Source: Saprospiraceae bacterium
Lineage (GTDB): Bacteria; Bacteroidota; Bacteroidia; Chitinophagales; Saprospiraceae
Assembly: GCA_016717145.1 (NCBI GenBank)
Contig: JADKGD010000042.1
Coordinates: forward strand, 1 to 64,000
Direction of reading: 5' to 3'
Length of the DNA stretch: 64,000 bases
Shown: positions 1-9,097 of the stretch, piece after piece
Numbering within the stretch: position 1 is the stretch's first letter
Layout: each line of letters opens with the position of its first letter
Notes under the pieces: model-generated
The model's database searches: none
Told to the model about the DNA's origin: nothing
The model's input: the letters and a program-made list of their open reading frames with translations, nothing else
Made by a program: the position numbers and the translations under genes

Positions 1-562
1 TTCTTTGGAATTGCAAAATGAAAAAATAAATATCCTTTTGGCTTCCAGAATGCTAAGAGATACAAGGTATTTATGAATTTGTTGATGCTGCTGAAAAGTT
101 GAAATTTGAATATGGAGAAAAGGTGAATTTTATATTGGCAGGTAAAATTGATTTAGAAAATTCAAGTTCAATACCTAAGGAACAATTAGAAAAATGGAAT
201 TTAGAAGGAAATGTTACTTGGATAGGTCATCAAGATGATATTGTCCCACTAATCAGAAATACACATATTGTGGTATTACCATCTTATAGAGAAGGTCTTC
301 CAAAAGTATTAATAGAAGCCTGTGCGATTGGCAGACCAATAATAACAACTGATGTTCCAGGTTGTAGGGAAATTGTACAATCAGAAACAAATGGCATATT
401 AATAAAAAAGGTAGTGTGGTGGACCTCATTTGTGCTCTAAAAAGACTCATAGAAAATAAAGACTTAAGAATAGAAATGGGTTTAAAAGGTAGAGTAATAG
501 CAGAAAGAGATTATTCTATTAATTCAATTTTGGATCAAACATTTAAAATCTATACATCATAG
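1..562 (+). pseudogene. GT4 glycosyltransferase, C-terminal part, frameshifted
   Basis: This is the C-terminal half of a GT-B glycosyltransferase (GT4 family) that transfers a sugar from an activated donor during surface polysaccharide synthesis; its 5' part lies outside the window. The donor-binding region is clear: WIGHQDDIVPLIRNTHIVVLP, then SYREGLPKVLIEA with the E-x7-E-like pair, then GRPIITTDVPGCREIV. Two one-base shifts break the frame. One is near 71-75, joining LLASRMLRD to GIYEFVDAAEKL. The other is at the A6 run near 405, after which VVDLICALKRLIENKDLRIEMG continues to the stop at 562. The next gene starts at 564, so an operon is likely. The family call is firm; whether the breaks are biological or sequencing errors is open. 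Confidence 0.8.
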
Positions 563-563
563 T

Positions 564-1416
564 ATGATCTTACTTTCAGGTTCGAGTGGATTTGTAGGTA
601 AGTATGCCTTATCATATTTCCAAACTGAGTCAGAAGTGAAGACAGTTTCTTTACAAAATACGGCTCCATCTCAAGTGGATTTTAGTGGTATTAAAACAAT
701 TATTCACTTAGCTGGTATGGCTCATCGTATGGAAGTCACAGACCCCAAATCATATTTTACGGTCAATCATAAGCTTACACTGGATTTTGCTATTAATGCC
801 AAGTCTCAAGGAGTAAGCCACTTTGTGTTTGTGAGTACGGTAAAAGTATATGGGGACAACAAGGGTATTGATTATTTTGCTGAAGAGAGTAAGTGTCAAC
901 CTACGGATCCATACGGCGAGAGTAAGTGGAGAGCGGAACAAGATTTATTAACCTTGGTTGATGATCATTTTTTGGTTTCTATTATTCGACCTCCATTGGT
1001 ATATGGTTCAAATGTAAAGGGCAATCTTCAAAACTTAATATCAATGATTAGGAAGTATCCTCTTGTTCCTTTTGGAGGTATAAATAATCAAAGGAGTATG
1101 GTATATGTAGGTAATTTAGTGGCATTGATTACAACTATTTTAAACCAAAAAAGAGGTGGAATATTTTTGGCAGGAGATGCACAATATCATTCTACTACAG
1201 AGCTAGTTGATATGATAATTGAAAAATCAAACCTACTCACAAAAACATTGTTCTGCCAAGTATTTACAAAACGCCATCAAATTATTAAGGCCAGAAATAT
1301 ATCATAGGTTGTTTGGTGACTTCATAATTGATAATACTAAAACTAATCAAATCCTGGGATTTACACCTCCATTTTCTTTTGCAGATGGGATAGCAGAGAT
1401 GGTAAAAAATAACTAA
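564..1416 (+). pseudogene. NAD-dependent epimerase/dehydratase (extended SDR), frameshifted near the C-terminus
   Basis: This is an extended short-chain dehydrogenase acting on a nucleotide sugar, of the kind paired with initiating sugar transferases in O-antigen and capsule loci. The Rossmann motif GSSGFVG is at residues 6-12, followed by HLAGMAHRM, the VSTVKVYG strand, the catalytic YGESK (Tyr and Lys) and RPPLVYG. The first 220 or so residues are intact. Between about 1219 and 1300 the reading changes frame at least twice: NIVLPSIYKTP is in a third frame, and LLRPEIYHRLFGDFIIDN then continues to the stop at 1416. Family length is about 300 residues, so the gene would be complete if repaired. 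It probably makes an epimerised or reduced UDP-HexNAc; the exact substrate cannot be read. Confidence 0.8.
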
Positions 1417-1420
1417 TAAT

Positions 1421-2626
1421 ATGTTTTTTTAATCAAAAGAATTTATAAGCACCATATTACGCACAGAATCGAAAGTTTTTTTTTGCAAGATATCGCAGCC
1501 AATGCCGTTACTTTAAAAAAGAAATAGAAGGCCCTTCTATCCTGGTCATTGGCGGTGCTGGCAACCATAGGGTCATCATTCATAAAGCAGTGCTTGTATT
1601 TAAGCCATCTAGGATTGTAGTAGTGGATTACAGTGAGAATGGGTTAACAGAGTTGACCCGCCTGACTAAGAAGCGGTTACAATGATTTAATGCCAGCTGA
1701 TTATATCACATATCCATTTGACTTTTGAAGTGGAAGTATTCAAAAGTTTTTTTTAAACGAGCACTTTGATGTGGTTGCCTGTTTTGCAGCTCATAAGCAT
1801 GTTCGAAGCGAAAAAGACAGATACGCCATAGAAGCTATGATCCAAAATAATGTTTTCAATACCTACAAATTATTGGAGCTTTGTACCATCAGAAAACCGA
1901 AACATTTTTTTGTGTATCTACAGATAAAGCAGCCAACCAGTAAATGTCATGGGAGCTAGCAAAAAATTGATGGAATTGGTGTTGAAAGCATTTTCCAAAG
2001 AAATGAAGATTGGTACTGCAAGATTTGCTAATGTGGCTTTTTCCAATGGTAGTCTGCTTCAAGGATTTGTTGAGCGTGTCTCAAAAAAGCAACCACTTTC
2101 TTGCTCCAGAAATGATGTTAAGAGAGATATTTTGTATTCCTGGGGAGTTTGGACATCTATGCATGTTGGCCTGTATTTTTGGCAACAACAGTGATATCTA
2201 CTTTCCAAAATTGGATGAGATATGATGTGACTTTTTCAGATATTGCCGTTCAATATTTAGATCACATAGGCCTCCAACCTCAAAACTGCAAATCAGAAAA
2301 TGAAGCGTAGTATTTCAGAAGAAAGGAAAGATAGTGATAAAATTATCCTCGTGATATTTTTTTAAAGTGAAAAAAATGGTGAAAAATAATATGAAGAGTT
2401 TTATACAGATGATGATGTTATAGAGGTGAGGTCTTATCATTCATTGGGAGTAATTAAAAATAAAGAAAATATTACTTTGGGACAAATTGATAAGATATTA
2501 GATGAATTTTCAAAAATGTTTTCCAGTGATCGTTTAGATAAAAGTGACATCATTCAGTTACTTAATAAATACATTCCTGATTTTTCTCACATAGAGACAG
2601 GCAAAAGTCTGGATAATAAATTGTAA
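1421..2626 (+). pseudogene. CapD/PglF-type UDP-HexNAc 4,6-dehydratase, heavily frameshifted
   Basis: Fragments in all three forward frames reassemble in order into one soluble CapD-like polysaccharide biosynthesis protein of about 390 residues. They are an N-terminus with STILRTESKVFF, the nucleotide-binding region ILVIGGAG followed by FKPSRIVVVDYSENGLTELTR, CFAAHKHVRSEKDRYAIEAM, STDKAAN and NVMGASKKLMELVLKAFSKE, then RFANVAFSNGSLLQGF, then SDIAVQYLDHIGLQP. The C-terminus IPDFSHIETGKSLDNKL (2426-2626) matches the end of this family. Such enzymes convert UDP-GlcNAc to a 4-keto-6-deoxy sugar, the first step to bacillosamine or FucNAc-type sugars. At least four one-base indels are needed to join the pieces, so it is not translatable as written. 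The likely start is the ATG at 1421. Confidence 0.75.
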
Positions 2627-2629
2627 ATT

Positions 2630-3297
2630 ATGTATTTGTACTTAAAGCGCTTTTTTGATATTTTTTTCGCCGGCATTCTTCTCATCATTTTATTGCCGGT
2701 TTTTGTGCCTATAATGATTGGATTAAAAACTACAGGAGAGGGCGAGATATTTTATTTTCAAAAAGAATAGGTTTTAGAATCAATATTTTAGTATTTTGGA
2801 AATTCTAAGGCAATGCTCAAAAAAATTCTCCAAATATGGGCAGTGGCTCTATTACATTAAGAAAAGATCCAAGGGTGCTCCCAATGGGGCACTTTTTAAG
2901 AAAGACAAAAATAAATGAATTACCACAGATAATAAATGTTATCAAAGGAGATTTGAGTATTGTTGGACCCAGGCCACTTGTTGATCAGACCTTTGATGCT
3001 TATTCACCACACATAAGAGCAATAATTTATAATTCAAAACCAGGAATTACAGGGATTGGTTCATTAGTATTCCGAGACGAAGAAGGCCTATTCGAAACAT
3101 CGACAGAAATAGATCCACATGTTTTTTATAAAAACGTTATAGCGCCATACAAGGGAGCCTTAGAAGAGTGGTATCAAAAAAACATCTCTTTTAGTACAGA
3201 TTTTAAAATTATTTTCCTTACAGCATTGGCTATCATTTTTCCGCAAAGCGATTTGGTATACAAATGGTTTCCAACATTGCCAAAAAGGCCTTTTTAA
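2630..3297 (+). pseudogene. Polyprenyl-phosphate sugar-1-phosphate transferase (WcaJ/PglC family), frameshifted
   Basis: This is the initiating enzyme of lipid-linked glycan assembly; it moves a sugar-1-phosphate from a UDP-sugar to undecaprenyl phosphate at the inner membrane. The start ATG at 2630 gives YLKRFFDIFFAGILLIILLPVF, the single membrane helix and KRxFD motif of the short PglC-like class. The core RKDPRVLPMGHFLRKTKINE, LPQIINVIKGDLSIVGPRP and KPGITGIGS is intact from 2836 to the stop. Between 2765 and 2850 at least three one-base shifts occur: after FYFQK, after WKF, and at an A7 run before NSPNMG. Family length is about 200-220 residues, matching the span. It follows the dehydratase by 3 bases, as in pgl/cap operons. 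Confidence 0.82.
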
Positions 3298-3463
3298 AGA
3301 AAATTTTAATACCACTGTAGGGTTTGCAGCATAAGTAAGATCCAAAAAAAGGCTGAAAACGACTGTAAAATAAGGATAATTCCTGAATTATAGGATGGTA
3401 AATCGCTTTGTACAATGGCATGTAATGGCATTGCCCATAAAATAATAAAACCAAAATGAACAA

Positions 3464-3954
3464 ATGACACCTTTTGAAAAAAATAAAGCAATTATTGGCT
3501 GAGTTGGGTATTGGCATTAAAGCAGTCGATTTTGATCGTCCGTGGGGTGGCTTTTTTGTGATAGATAATGCAGATACCCAAAAATTTATGCATAAATTTT
3601 ATCCTGAAATCGAAAATGAAATATTAGGTACAGGATTACCGTTGAGTCCCCAAAATTTTATGCGTAGCAACCAACAAAAATTATCCTCGCAATATCACCA
3701 CCGAAGACGGGAGCTGTGGGAAACTAATTGAAGGTGAAGCAAGGCATATAAAAAAAGTCACATTGCATTGACGAGAAGGGGATCTATGGATCATGGAACC
3801 CGGTAAAACACTCACTCGGAAAAGGGAGAAAGACATTGACTGATAGGTCTTGATGAATGCGGAATTATAGCAGAGATCCGGAAGCACACGGACAAAAAAT
3901 AATCCATCAGACGAAGATGATATAGTAAGACTTCAAGACGATTTTGGAAGGTAG
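3464..3954 (+). pseudogene. Cupin-type sugar-phosphate isomerase homologue, frameshifted
   Basis: This small cupin belongs to a Bacteroidota family usually annotated as phosphoheptose isomerase or mannose-6-phosphate isomerase-like. The reassembled reading gives LLAELGIGIKAVDFDRPWGG, LSPKILCV, SSQYHHRRRELW (metal-binding histidines), KLIEGEA, GERH, LIGLDECGIIAEI and the family-ending NPSDEDDIVRLQDDFGR, with the stop at 3952-3954. The best start is ATG 3464 (TPFEK...), one base out of frame with what follows at an A7 run. Several later shifts, near 3655, 3725 and 3770-3840, break the cupin core. A role in supplying mannose-1-phosphate precursors would fit manC at 7990, but this is inference. 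Confidence 0.65.
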
Positions 3955-4043
3955 AATTTGATATTCATTTTGATTGTTAAATAGAATTTTAAGAATTGAG
4001 CCAATTAATTGGAAATAGTTAAAGTAGAAGTGTATTTTTTGTA

Positions 4044-5060
4044 ATGGCGGGTTCTTACCTTGTTTTTGACGTCAGATCACCATCTGAATACAACCATGCC
4101 CATATACCAAATGCCATTAATCTACCCTTATTTACAGATGCTGAACGCGTTATTGTAGGAACTGCCTATAAACAAAAAAGTCGGGAAGAAGCGATAAAGA
4201 TAGGACTGGATTATTTTGGCCCACGAATGAGAAGTATAGTCGAAGAAGTAGAAAGTTTAATCTCAAGCCATAACGATTCGGGAGATAAGACAATTTTGGT
4301 GCACTGTTGGCGTGGTGGGATGCGTAGTGGAGCCATAGCCTGGTTGCTGGATCTATATGGTTTTAAGGTTTATTTGTTGATTGGGGGCTATAAGAAGTTT
4401 CGAAATTGGGTGTTGACTCAATTTGACATCCCATATCCATTTAATGTATTGGGAGGTTATACTGGTTCTGGTAAAACAAAACTTCTTACATTCTTAGAGA
4501 ATCAGGGGTTTAAAATCATCGATCTCGAAGGATTGGCAAAACATAAAGGTTCAGCTTTTGGTAACATCGGTATGCCCGACCAACCAAGTCAGGAAATGTT
4601 TGAAAATTTATTGGCCACTGAATTGTTTCGAAAATCGGCGGACGGTGGACAAGGTTCTATTTGGTTGGAAGACGAAAGCCAACGTATCGGACATGTTAAT
4701 TTACCACCTGCATTGTGGAGGACAATGACCAATTCCAGAATATTTTTTCTGGACCTTCCTTTTGAGGCCCGACTGAATTATTTAGTTTTAGAATACGGCA
4801 ACCTGCCTAAGTCAAGAATGATTGATGCAATAACGAGAATACAAAAACGACTCGGGCATCTAGAAGCTCAAAATACCATTAATTTTATACAAGATAATAA
4901 CCCTAAAGAAGCATTTAGAATCTTGCTGAAGTACTATGATAAATGGTACCTCAAAGGATTACACCGGAGAGAAAATCTGGATCAACTGTTAATCAAAGTT
5001 CCATGTGCTGATGTACATGAAAGCAACAATTCTAATAAAATATTGGAGTTGAATTTATGA
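4044..5060 (+). CDS. mnmH: tRNA 2-selenouridine synthase
   Basis: MnmH (SelU/YbbB) replaces the 2-thio sulfur of wobble uridine 34 in tRNA by selenium, using selenophosphate. The N-terminal rhodanese domain has the active-site loop CWRGGMRSG with Cys88. A P-loop GGYTGSGKT follows at residues 137-145, then the C-terminal P-loop-fold domain with the acidic stretch WLEDESQRIGHV. Length (338) is slightly short. The reading upstream of ATG 4044, from TTG 4009 (EIVKVEVYF), matches the usual rhodanese N-terminus and would join in frame if the T6 run at 4035-4040 had one more T, so the true start is probably upstream. selD lies 1.8 kb downstream and supplies the selenium donor. Confidence 0.93.
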   Translation: MAGSYLVFDVRSPSEYNHAHIPNAINLPLFTDAERVIVGTAYKQKSREEAIKIGLDYFGPRMRSIVEEVESLISSHNDSGDKTILVHCWRGGMRSGAIAWLLDLYGFKVYLLIGGYKKFRNWVLTQFDIPYPFNVLGGYTGSGKTKLLTFLENQGFKIIDLEGLAKHKGSAFGNIGMPDQPSQEMFENLLATELFRKSADGGQGSIWLEDESQRIGHVNLPPALWRTMTNSRIFFLDLPFEARLNYLVLEYGNLPKSRMIDAITRIQKRLGHLEAQNTINFIQDNNPKEAFRILLKYYDKWYLKGLHRRENLDQLLIKVPCADVHESNNSNKILELNL

Positions 5061-5129
5061 CAGTATAATGCTTATTTATTTTTTAAGTCTTTTGTCAACA
5101 CTGGTTTAAGTTAAATTTCATGCAAATTT

Positions 5130-5195
5130 GCAGTTTGAAGTATGTATATTTGCAATTTGAAGTATGTATATTTGCAATTTGGAGTATGTATATTT
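5130..5195 (+). repeat. Three 22-bp tandem repeats containing TATATTTGC
   Basis: Three consecutive 22-bp units begin at 5130, 5152 and 5174 and differ at only two positions (GCARTTTGRAGTATGTATATTT); a fourth, partial unit starts at 5196. Each unit contains TATATTTG, the Bacteroidota promoter -7 form TAnnTTTG. The array ends 20 bases before the DUF4143 ATPase start codon at 5216. It could be a multi-start promoter or an operator for that gene. There are no unique spacers, so it is not a CRISPR array. Confidence 0.75.
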
Positions 5196-5215
5196 GCAGT
5201 ATTAAATACAAATAA

Positions 5216-6822
5216 TTGATTAACAATATATTATATAAAAGAACTTTATCAAAATCACTTCGCGAATTGTCTGTCTATTATCCGATCATAAGTTTGATAG
5301 GACCCAGACAGGCAGGAAAGTCAACCTTGCTAAAAAGTACTTTTAGTGACTACACATATGTTTCTTTAGAAGACCCGGATGTGTTGGCAATAGCCGAACA
5401 GGATCCGAGAGGTTTTCTTGAAAGATATAACAACAAAGTTATCTTTGATGAAGCACAAAAGTTTCCGGAACTTTTTTCTTATATGCAATCAAATGTTGAT
5501 AATAACAGATCTCCAGCAAGGTTTATTCTTTCAGGCTCACAAAATTTTTTACTACATAAAAATATAAGCCAATCTCTCGCAGGGCGGGAAGGTATGCTCA
5601 CTTTATATCCATTTGATTTTAACGAATTGATTGGTACTGAACTTTGGTCAGGAGATATAATACAAACCGTTATAAACGGTTTTTACCCCGGAAAACTAAT
5701 TGCCAAAATACCATCACATTTATTCTATCAAAATTATCTTGCAATATAGGGCCTGCTGAAAAAGTCAACTTTAAAAATTGGACTGAATTTTTTTGAAAGA
5801 TATTGTTCAAAAAACAAACGATAGTGATAAGAACGAAATGAAGAAGCACCAAAGGCTGCAACCTTTGACGCAGGGTTCCCCGCGGGTGGGTGGTAAGTGC
5901 GTCTATTGCCATACTAGCACAAAGGGCTGGAAATGATCTACTTATGGCAATAGAAAAAGCATTTTGATTCGAGAATGAACGGTGCTCCGCAATTGCCTTT
6001 TTTTGAACTAGCATTTTTTGGTTACTTTTTTTTGCAATGAAAAAAAGTGACTGCTGTCTGCATAAGACAAAGTTTAGTTCGAAGTGCAAAACTATTTACA
6101 TATTTGATTTAAATCATATGCACATAGCATTAGAAATACACTTATATGTTACTGATTTACAGCTAATTAGAATAGAGTCAGCAGACCCTACATATATTGA
6201 ACGGGATGTAGCGGAATGGATTAATTCGGGAAATATTTCAGTTTTTAAAAAATTTATTCGCCTTTGTGCACATCATGTTGGTCAATTAGTCAATTATTCT
6301 AATTTTAGTAATGACCTGAACATAAGTGTCAACACAGTAAAAAATTGGTTGTCTATTCTCGAAATGAGTTTTATTATATATCAATTGCCTGTTTATCATA
6401 ATAATTTTGGGAAAAGACAAACAAAGATGCCAAAATTGTATTTTATTGATACAGGACTATTGGCCCATTTGCTTGAAATAAATGATACTGATAGTTATTT
6501 TTCATCCATTAAACAAGGATCATTATTCGAAAATATGATTGTTGTAGATAGATTGAAGAGAAGAACCCATGAAGGTTTGAAAGCTGAACTATATTATTTT
6601 AGAGATAGCAATGGTTTGGAAATTGATATCATTGAGCGGTTTAACAAAAAGACCTCATTGATTGAAGTCAAAGGAGGCAAAACTTTTAAACCTGGTTTCA
6701 CAGACCAAATGTACAAACTCTTTAATATGGACAACAGTTTGAAACTAAAAGTAATTTATGGCGGAGATGATTCCTTTAAGATGAAAGATGTTGAAGTTAC
6801 TAGCTGGAAAGATATCGATTAA
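5216..6822 (+). pseudogene. AAA-family ATPase with DUF4143, interrupted by an insertion
   Basis: The gene encodes the common ATP-binding protein with an N-terminal AAA domain and a C-terminal DUF4143 (PD-D/EXK-like) domain; the cellular role of the family is not established. The 5' part (TTG 5216 to the stop at 5749) has Walker A GPRQAGKST, Walker B KVIFDEAQKFPELF and sensor-like RFILSGSQNFLL, ending at LFYQNYLAI. The 3' part resumes at TYIERDV (about 6190) and carries KNWLSILEMSFIIYQL, KLYFIDTGLLAHLL and the nuclease-like LEIDIIE...SLIEVKGGK. The 440 bases between are foreign. Without them the two halves align as one protein of about 390 residues. The apparent start of the 3' reading at 6037 lies inside the insert, so it is fortuitous. 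Confidence 0.85.
5749..6188. mobile_element. 440-bp inverted-repeat element (MITE or IS remnant)
   Basis: The element starts GGGCCTGCTGA and its other end reads GGGTCTGCTGA on the opposite strand, an imperfect terminal inverted repeat of 10 matches in 11. It disrupts the DUF4143 ATPase codons between LFYQNYLA and TYIERDV. No transposase reading was found inside. It includes a locally GC-rich stretch (GGGTTCCCCGCGGGTGGGTGG near 5871) and a long A/T hairpin at 6021-6052 (GTTACTTTTTTTT against AAAAAAAGTGAC). TA flanks both ends, but the AT-rich surroundings prevent a safe target-duplication call. It is either a non-autonomous element or an internally deleted IS; family not assigned. Confidence 0.65.
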
Positions 6823-6879
6823 AGAAAACTAAGTGATACTATTCAAGTATTTTAAGCAGATTAAAACCAATAAACCAAA

Positions 6880-7932
6880 ATGCAGGAAATAAAACTTACC
6901 CAATACTCTCACGGTGCAGGATGCGGATGTAAAATAGCACCAAATGTATTGGATGAGATTCTAAAAAGCAATACGGTAATGCCCGATAACAAGAGACTTA
7001 TTGTGGGTAATCATAGTAAGGATGATGCTGCGGTTTATGATCTCGAAAATGGCATGGCCTTAATCTCCACAACGGACTTTTTTATGCCCATTGTAGATGA
7101 TCCATATAATTTTGGACGTATTGCCTCTGCCAATGCTATTAGTGATGTGTACGCAATGGGAGGTAAACCCATACTGGCTATTGCTATTTTGGGTTGGCCG
7201 ATCAATACATTAGGACCTGAAGTAGCAAGATTGGTTATAGAAGGAAGCCGTAGCATATGCGCCGAGGCTGGAATTGTTTTGGCTGGCGGACACAGTATTG
7301 ATTCTCCGGAACCAATATTTGGTCTGGCCGTAAATGGTCTGGTAGATATTGCCAATATAAAACAAAATAATAAAGCTAAGGAAGGTAATATATTGTTCCT
7401 CACCAAACCTATTGGTGTAGGCATACTAACCACAGCAGAAAAAAAAGGCCTCATCAGTGAAGACCAAAAAGAACTGGCCGCAAATCAAATGATGCAGCTA
7501 AATGTCATTGGCGAAGCACTTGGAAGAATTACAGGAGTAATGGCAATGACTGATGTAACAGGATTTGGCTTGCTGGGGCACCTGACAGAAATGTGTGAAG
7601 GAAGTAATGTCAGTGCAGAAGTTTACTTTGATAAAGTCCCACTGATTTCCGAAACGCTAATGAGTCTGATTGAACAAAATGCCATACCTGGAGGAACAGT
7701 CAGAAACCTGAAGGCTTATGGTCATCACATTACAGTTTCAGATTATCTTGATAATAACACCACAATGAATATATTGGCAGATCCACAGACAAGTGGTGGC
7801 TTACTGGTAGCTGTTGATGAAGACATCGCGGAAATTGTTATAAAACTATTAAAAGAATACAAACTCGGACAATTTATCGAACCAATAGGGAGACTAACAA
7901 AAAAGTCGGATTTTTTGATTGCTGTAAGATAA
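6880..7932 (+). CDS. selD: Selenide, water dikinase (selenophosphate synthase)
   Basis: SelD makes selenophosphate from selenide and ATP. The N-terminus LTQYSHGAGCGCKI aligns with the E. coli enzyme, so Cys15 here corresponds to catalytic Cys17 and Lys18 to Lys20; this is a cysteine form, not a selenocysteine form. The AIRS-type core follows, with TTDFFMPIVDDPYNFGRIA, AISDVYAMGG, LAGGHSI, TDVTGFGLLGHL and the C-terminal DPQTSGGLL. Length 350 is typical. With mnmH at 4044 and no selA or selB here, the local evidence points to seleno-tRNA modification rather than selenoprotein synthesis. The ATG at 6880 is the only sensible start. Confidence 0.96.
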   Translation: MQEIKLTQYSHGAGCGCKIAPNVLDEILKSNTVMPDNKRLIVGNHSKDDAAVYDLENGMALISTTDFFMPIVDDPYNFGRIASANAISDVYAMGGKPILAIAILGWPINTLGPEVARLVIEGSRSICAEAGIVLAGGHSIDSPEPIFGLAVNGLVDIANIKQNNKAKEGNILFLTKPIGVGILTTAEKKGLISEDQKELAANQMMQLNVIGEALGRITGVMAMTDVTGFGLLGHLTEMCEGSNVSAEVYFDKVPLISETLMSLIEQNAIPGGTVRNLKAYGHHITVSDYLDNNTTMNILADPQTSGGLLVAVDEDIAEIVIKLLKEYKLGQFIEPIGRLTKKSDFLIAVR

Positions 7933-7989
7933 TTAATAGAAATTTTTATTTTAGGGACACCAATTTATAAGCGAAATCGTAACAAACAT

Positions 7990-9051
7990 ATGAATAAGTA
8001 TATTGCTATTATGGCAGGTGGAGTTGGGAGTCGTTTTTGGCCGTCAAGTACGACAGAAAAACCGAAACAGTTTCTGGATATATTGGGAGTTGGAAAATCA
8101 TTGATACGAATGACTTTTGAGAGATGTCTTAGAATAGTTCCTGCTGATCATATTCTGATTGTTACCAATGAAAGATACAAACGACTGGTTATGGAGCACT
8201 TGCCGGAATTACCTGAAAACAATATCCTTTGCGAGCCAAAAATGAATAATACGGCACCTTGTGTGGCATACACTGCACTTCGAATCCATTCTATTGACCC
8301 CAAAGCGATATTTGCTGTTTTACCTTCTGATCATGTCATATTAAAGGAAGAGGCTTATGTAGATATATTAAATAAAGCTTTTGATTTTGCAGCACATCAT
8401 GATGCTTTAGTGACCCTGGGTATTCAACCGACAAGACCCGATACAGGGTATGGCTATATCAATTACAATGCTTCTGAAAGTATCGAAAATAAAGGACAAG
8501 TATACAAGGTTAAATCATTTAAAGAGAAGCCGGATGAAAAGACTGCCGGACATTATATTGATTCCGGAGAATATCTTTGGAATGCGGGTATGTTTGTATG
8601 GAGTGTTGCTTCTATTATAAAATCCTACAAAAAGAATGCCCCAAGCATCTTGTCTATATTGTCAGAAGATGTCTCATTTTATAATACACCCGATGAAAAA
8701 AGATATATCGATAGCGTTTATGGCAATACCGAAAATATATCTATTGATTATGCTATTATGGAGCGCGCAGATAATGTGTATACTATACCGGCAGATATTG
8801 GATGGAGTGATTTAGGTACTTGGAATAGTCTTCACGTGTATTTGTCAGACAAAGACGATAAGGTGACAATTGGTGAAAACATCCATCTGACGGCATCTTC
8901 AAATGTCATTGTAGTGTCCAATAATGATAAAACCATTGTTATTAAAGGGCTAAAAGATTATATCGTCATAGATGAAGAAAATGCTTTACTGATTTACCCT
9001 ATGTCAGATGAACAGGAGATTAAAAGTGTTGTGAATAAGATTTTGAAATAA
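7990..9051 (+). CDS. manC: Mannose-1-phosphate guanylyltransferase
   Basis: This enzyme makes GDP-mannose from mannose-1-phosphate and GTP, a donor for polysaccharides and a precursor of GDP-fucose. The nucleotidyltransferase signature AGGVGSRFWPSSTTEKPKQF is at residues 9-28. It is followed by NNTAPCVAYTAL, the metal-binding LPSDH, GYGYINY, VKSFKEKPD, LWNAGMFVW, SIDYAIMER and the GWSDLGTW motif. At 353 residues it is the short, single-domain type without a C-terminal isomerase, which would make a separate isomerase necessary; the broken cupin at 3464 is a candidate. Start ATG 7990. It lies 57 bases after selD. Confidence 0.95.
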   Translation: MNKYIAIMAGGVGSRFWPSSTTEKPKQFLDILGVGKSLIRMTFERCLRIVPADHILIVTNERYKRLVMEHLPELPENNILCEPKMNNTAPCVAYTALRIHSIDPKAIFAVLPSDHVILKEEAYVDILNKAFDFAAHHDALVTLGIQPTRPDTGYGYINYNASESIENKGQVYKVKSFKEKPDEKTAGHYIDSGEYLWNAGMFVWSVASIIKSYKKNAPSILSILSEDVSFYNTPDEKRYIDSVYGNTENISIDYAIMERADNVYTIPADIGWSDLGTWNSLHVYLSDKDDKVTIGENIHLTASSNVIVVSNNDKTIVIKGLKDYIVIDEENALLIYPMSDEQEIKSVVNKILK

Positions 9052-9097
9052 AAGGAATATAGTAAACAAATTAACCATAAAATTTAACAAATCCAAC

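Noticed and set aside
3233..3517. Minus-strand readings that look membrane-like between the sugar transferase and the cupin gene
   Set aside because: They overlap both plus-strand genes, lack a recognisable family and the hydrophobicity follows from T-rich complement. A faint remnant of an older gene at 3298-3460 cannot be excluded.
5130..5200. Tandem repeats as a CRISPR array
   Set aside because: Units are directly adjacent with no unique spacers, and no cas genes are present.
6037..6190. N-terminal extension of the DUF4143 C-terminal half as a real gene start
   Set aside because: These codons lie inside the inverted-repeat insertion and have no similarity to the family.
7035..7454. Long minus-strand reading inside selD
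   Set aside because: It is the antisense of a conserved gene with no family match and no start signal.
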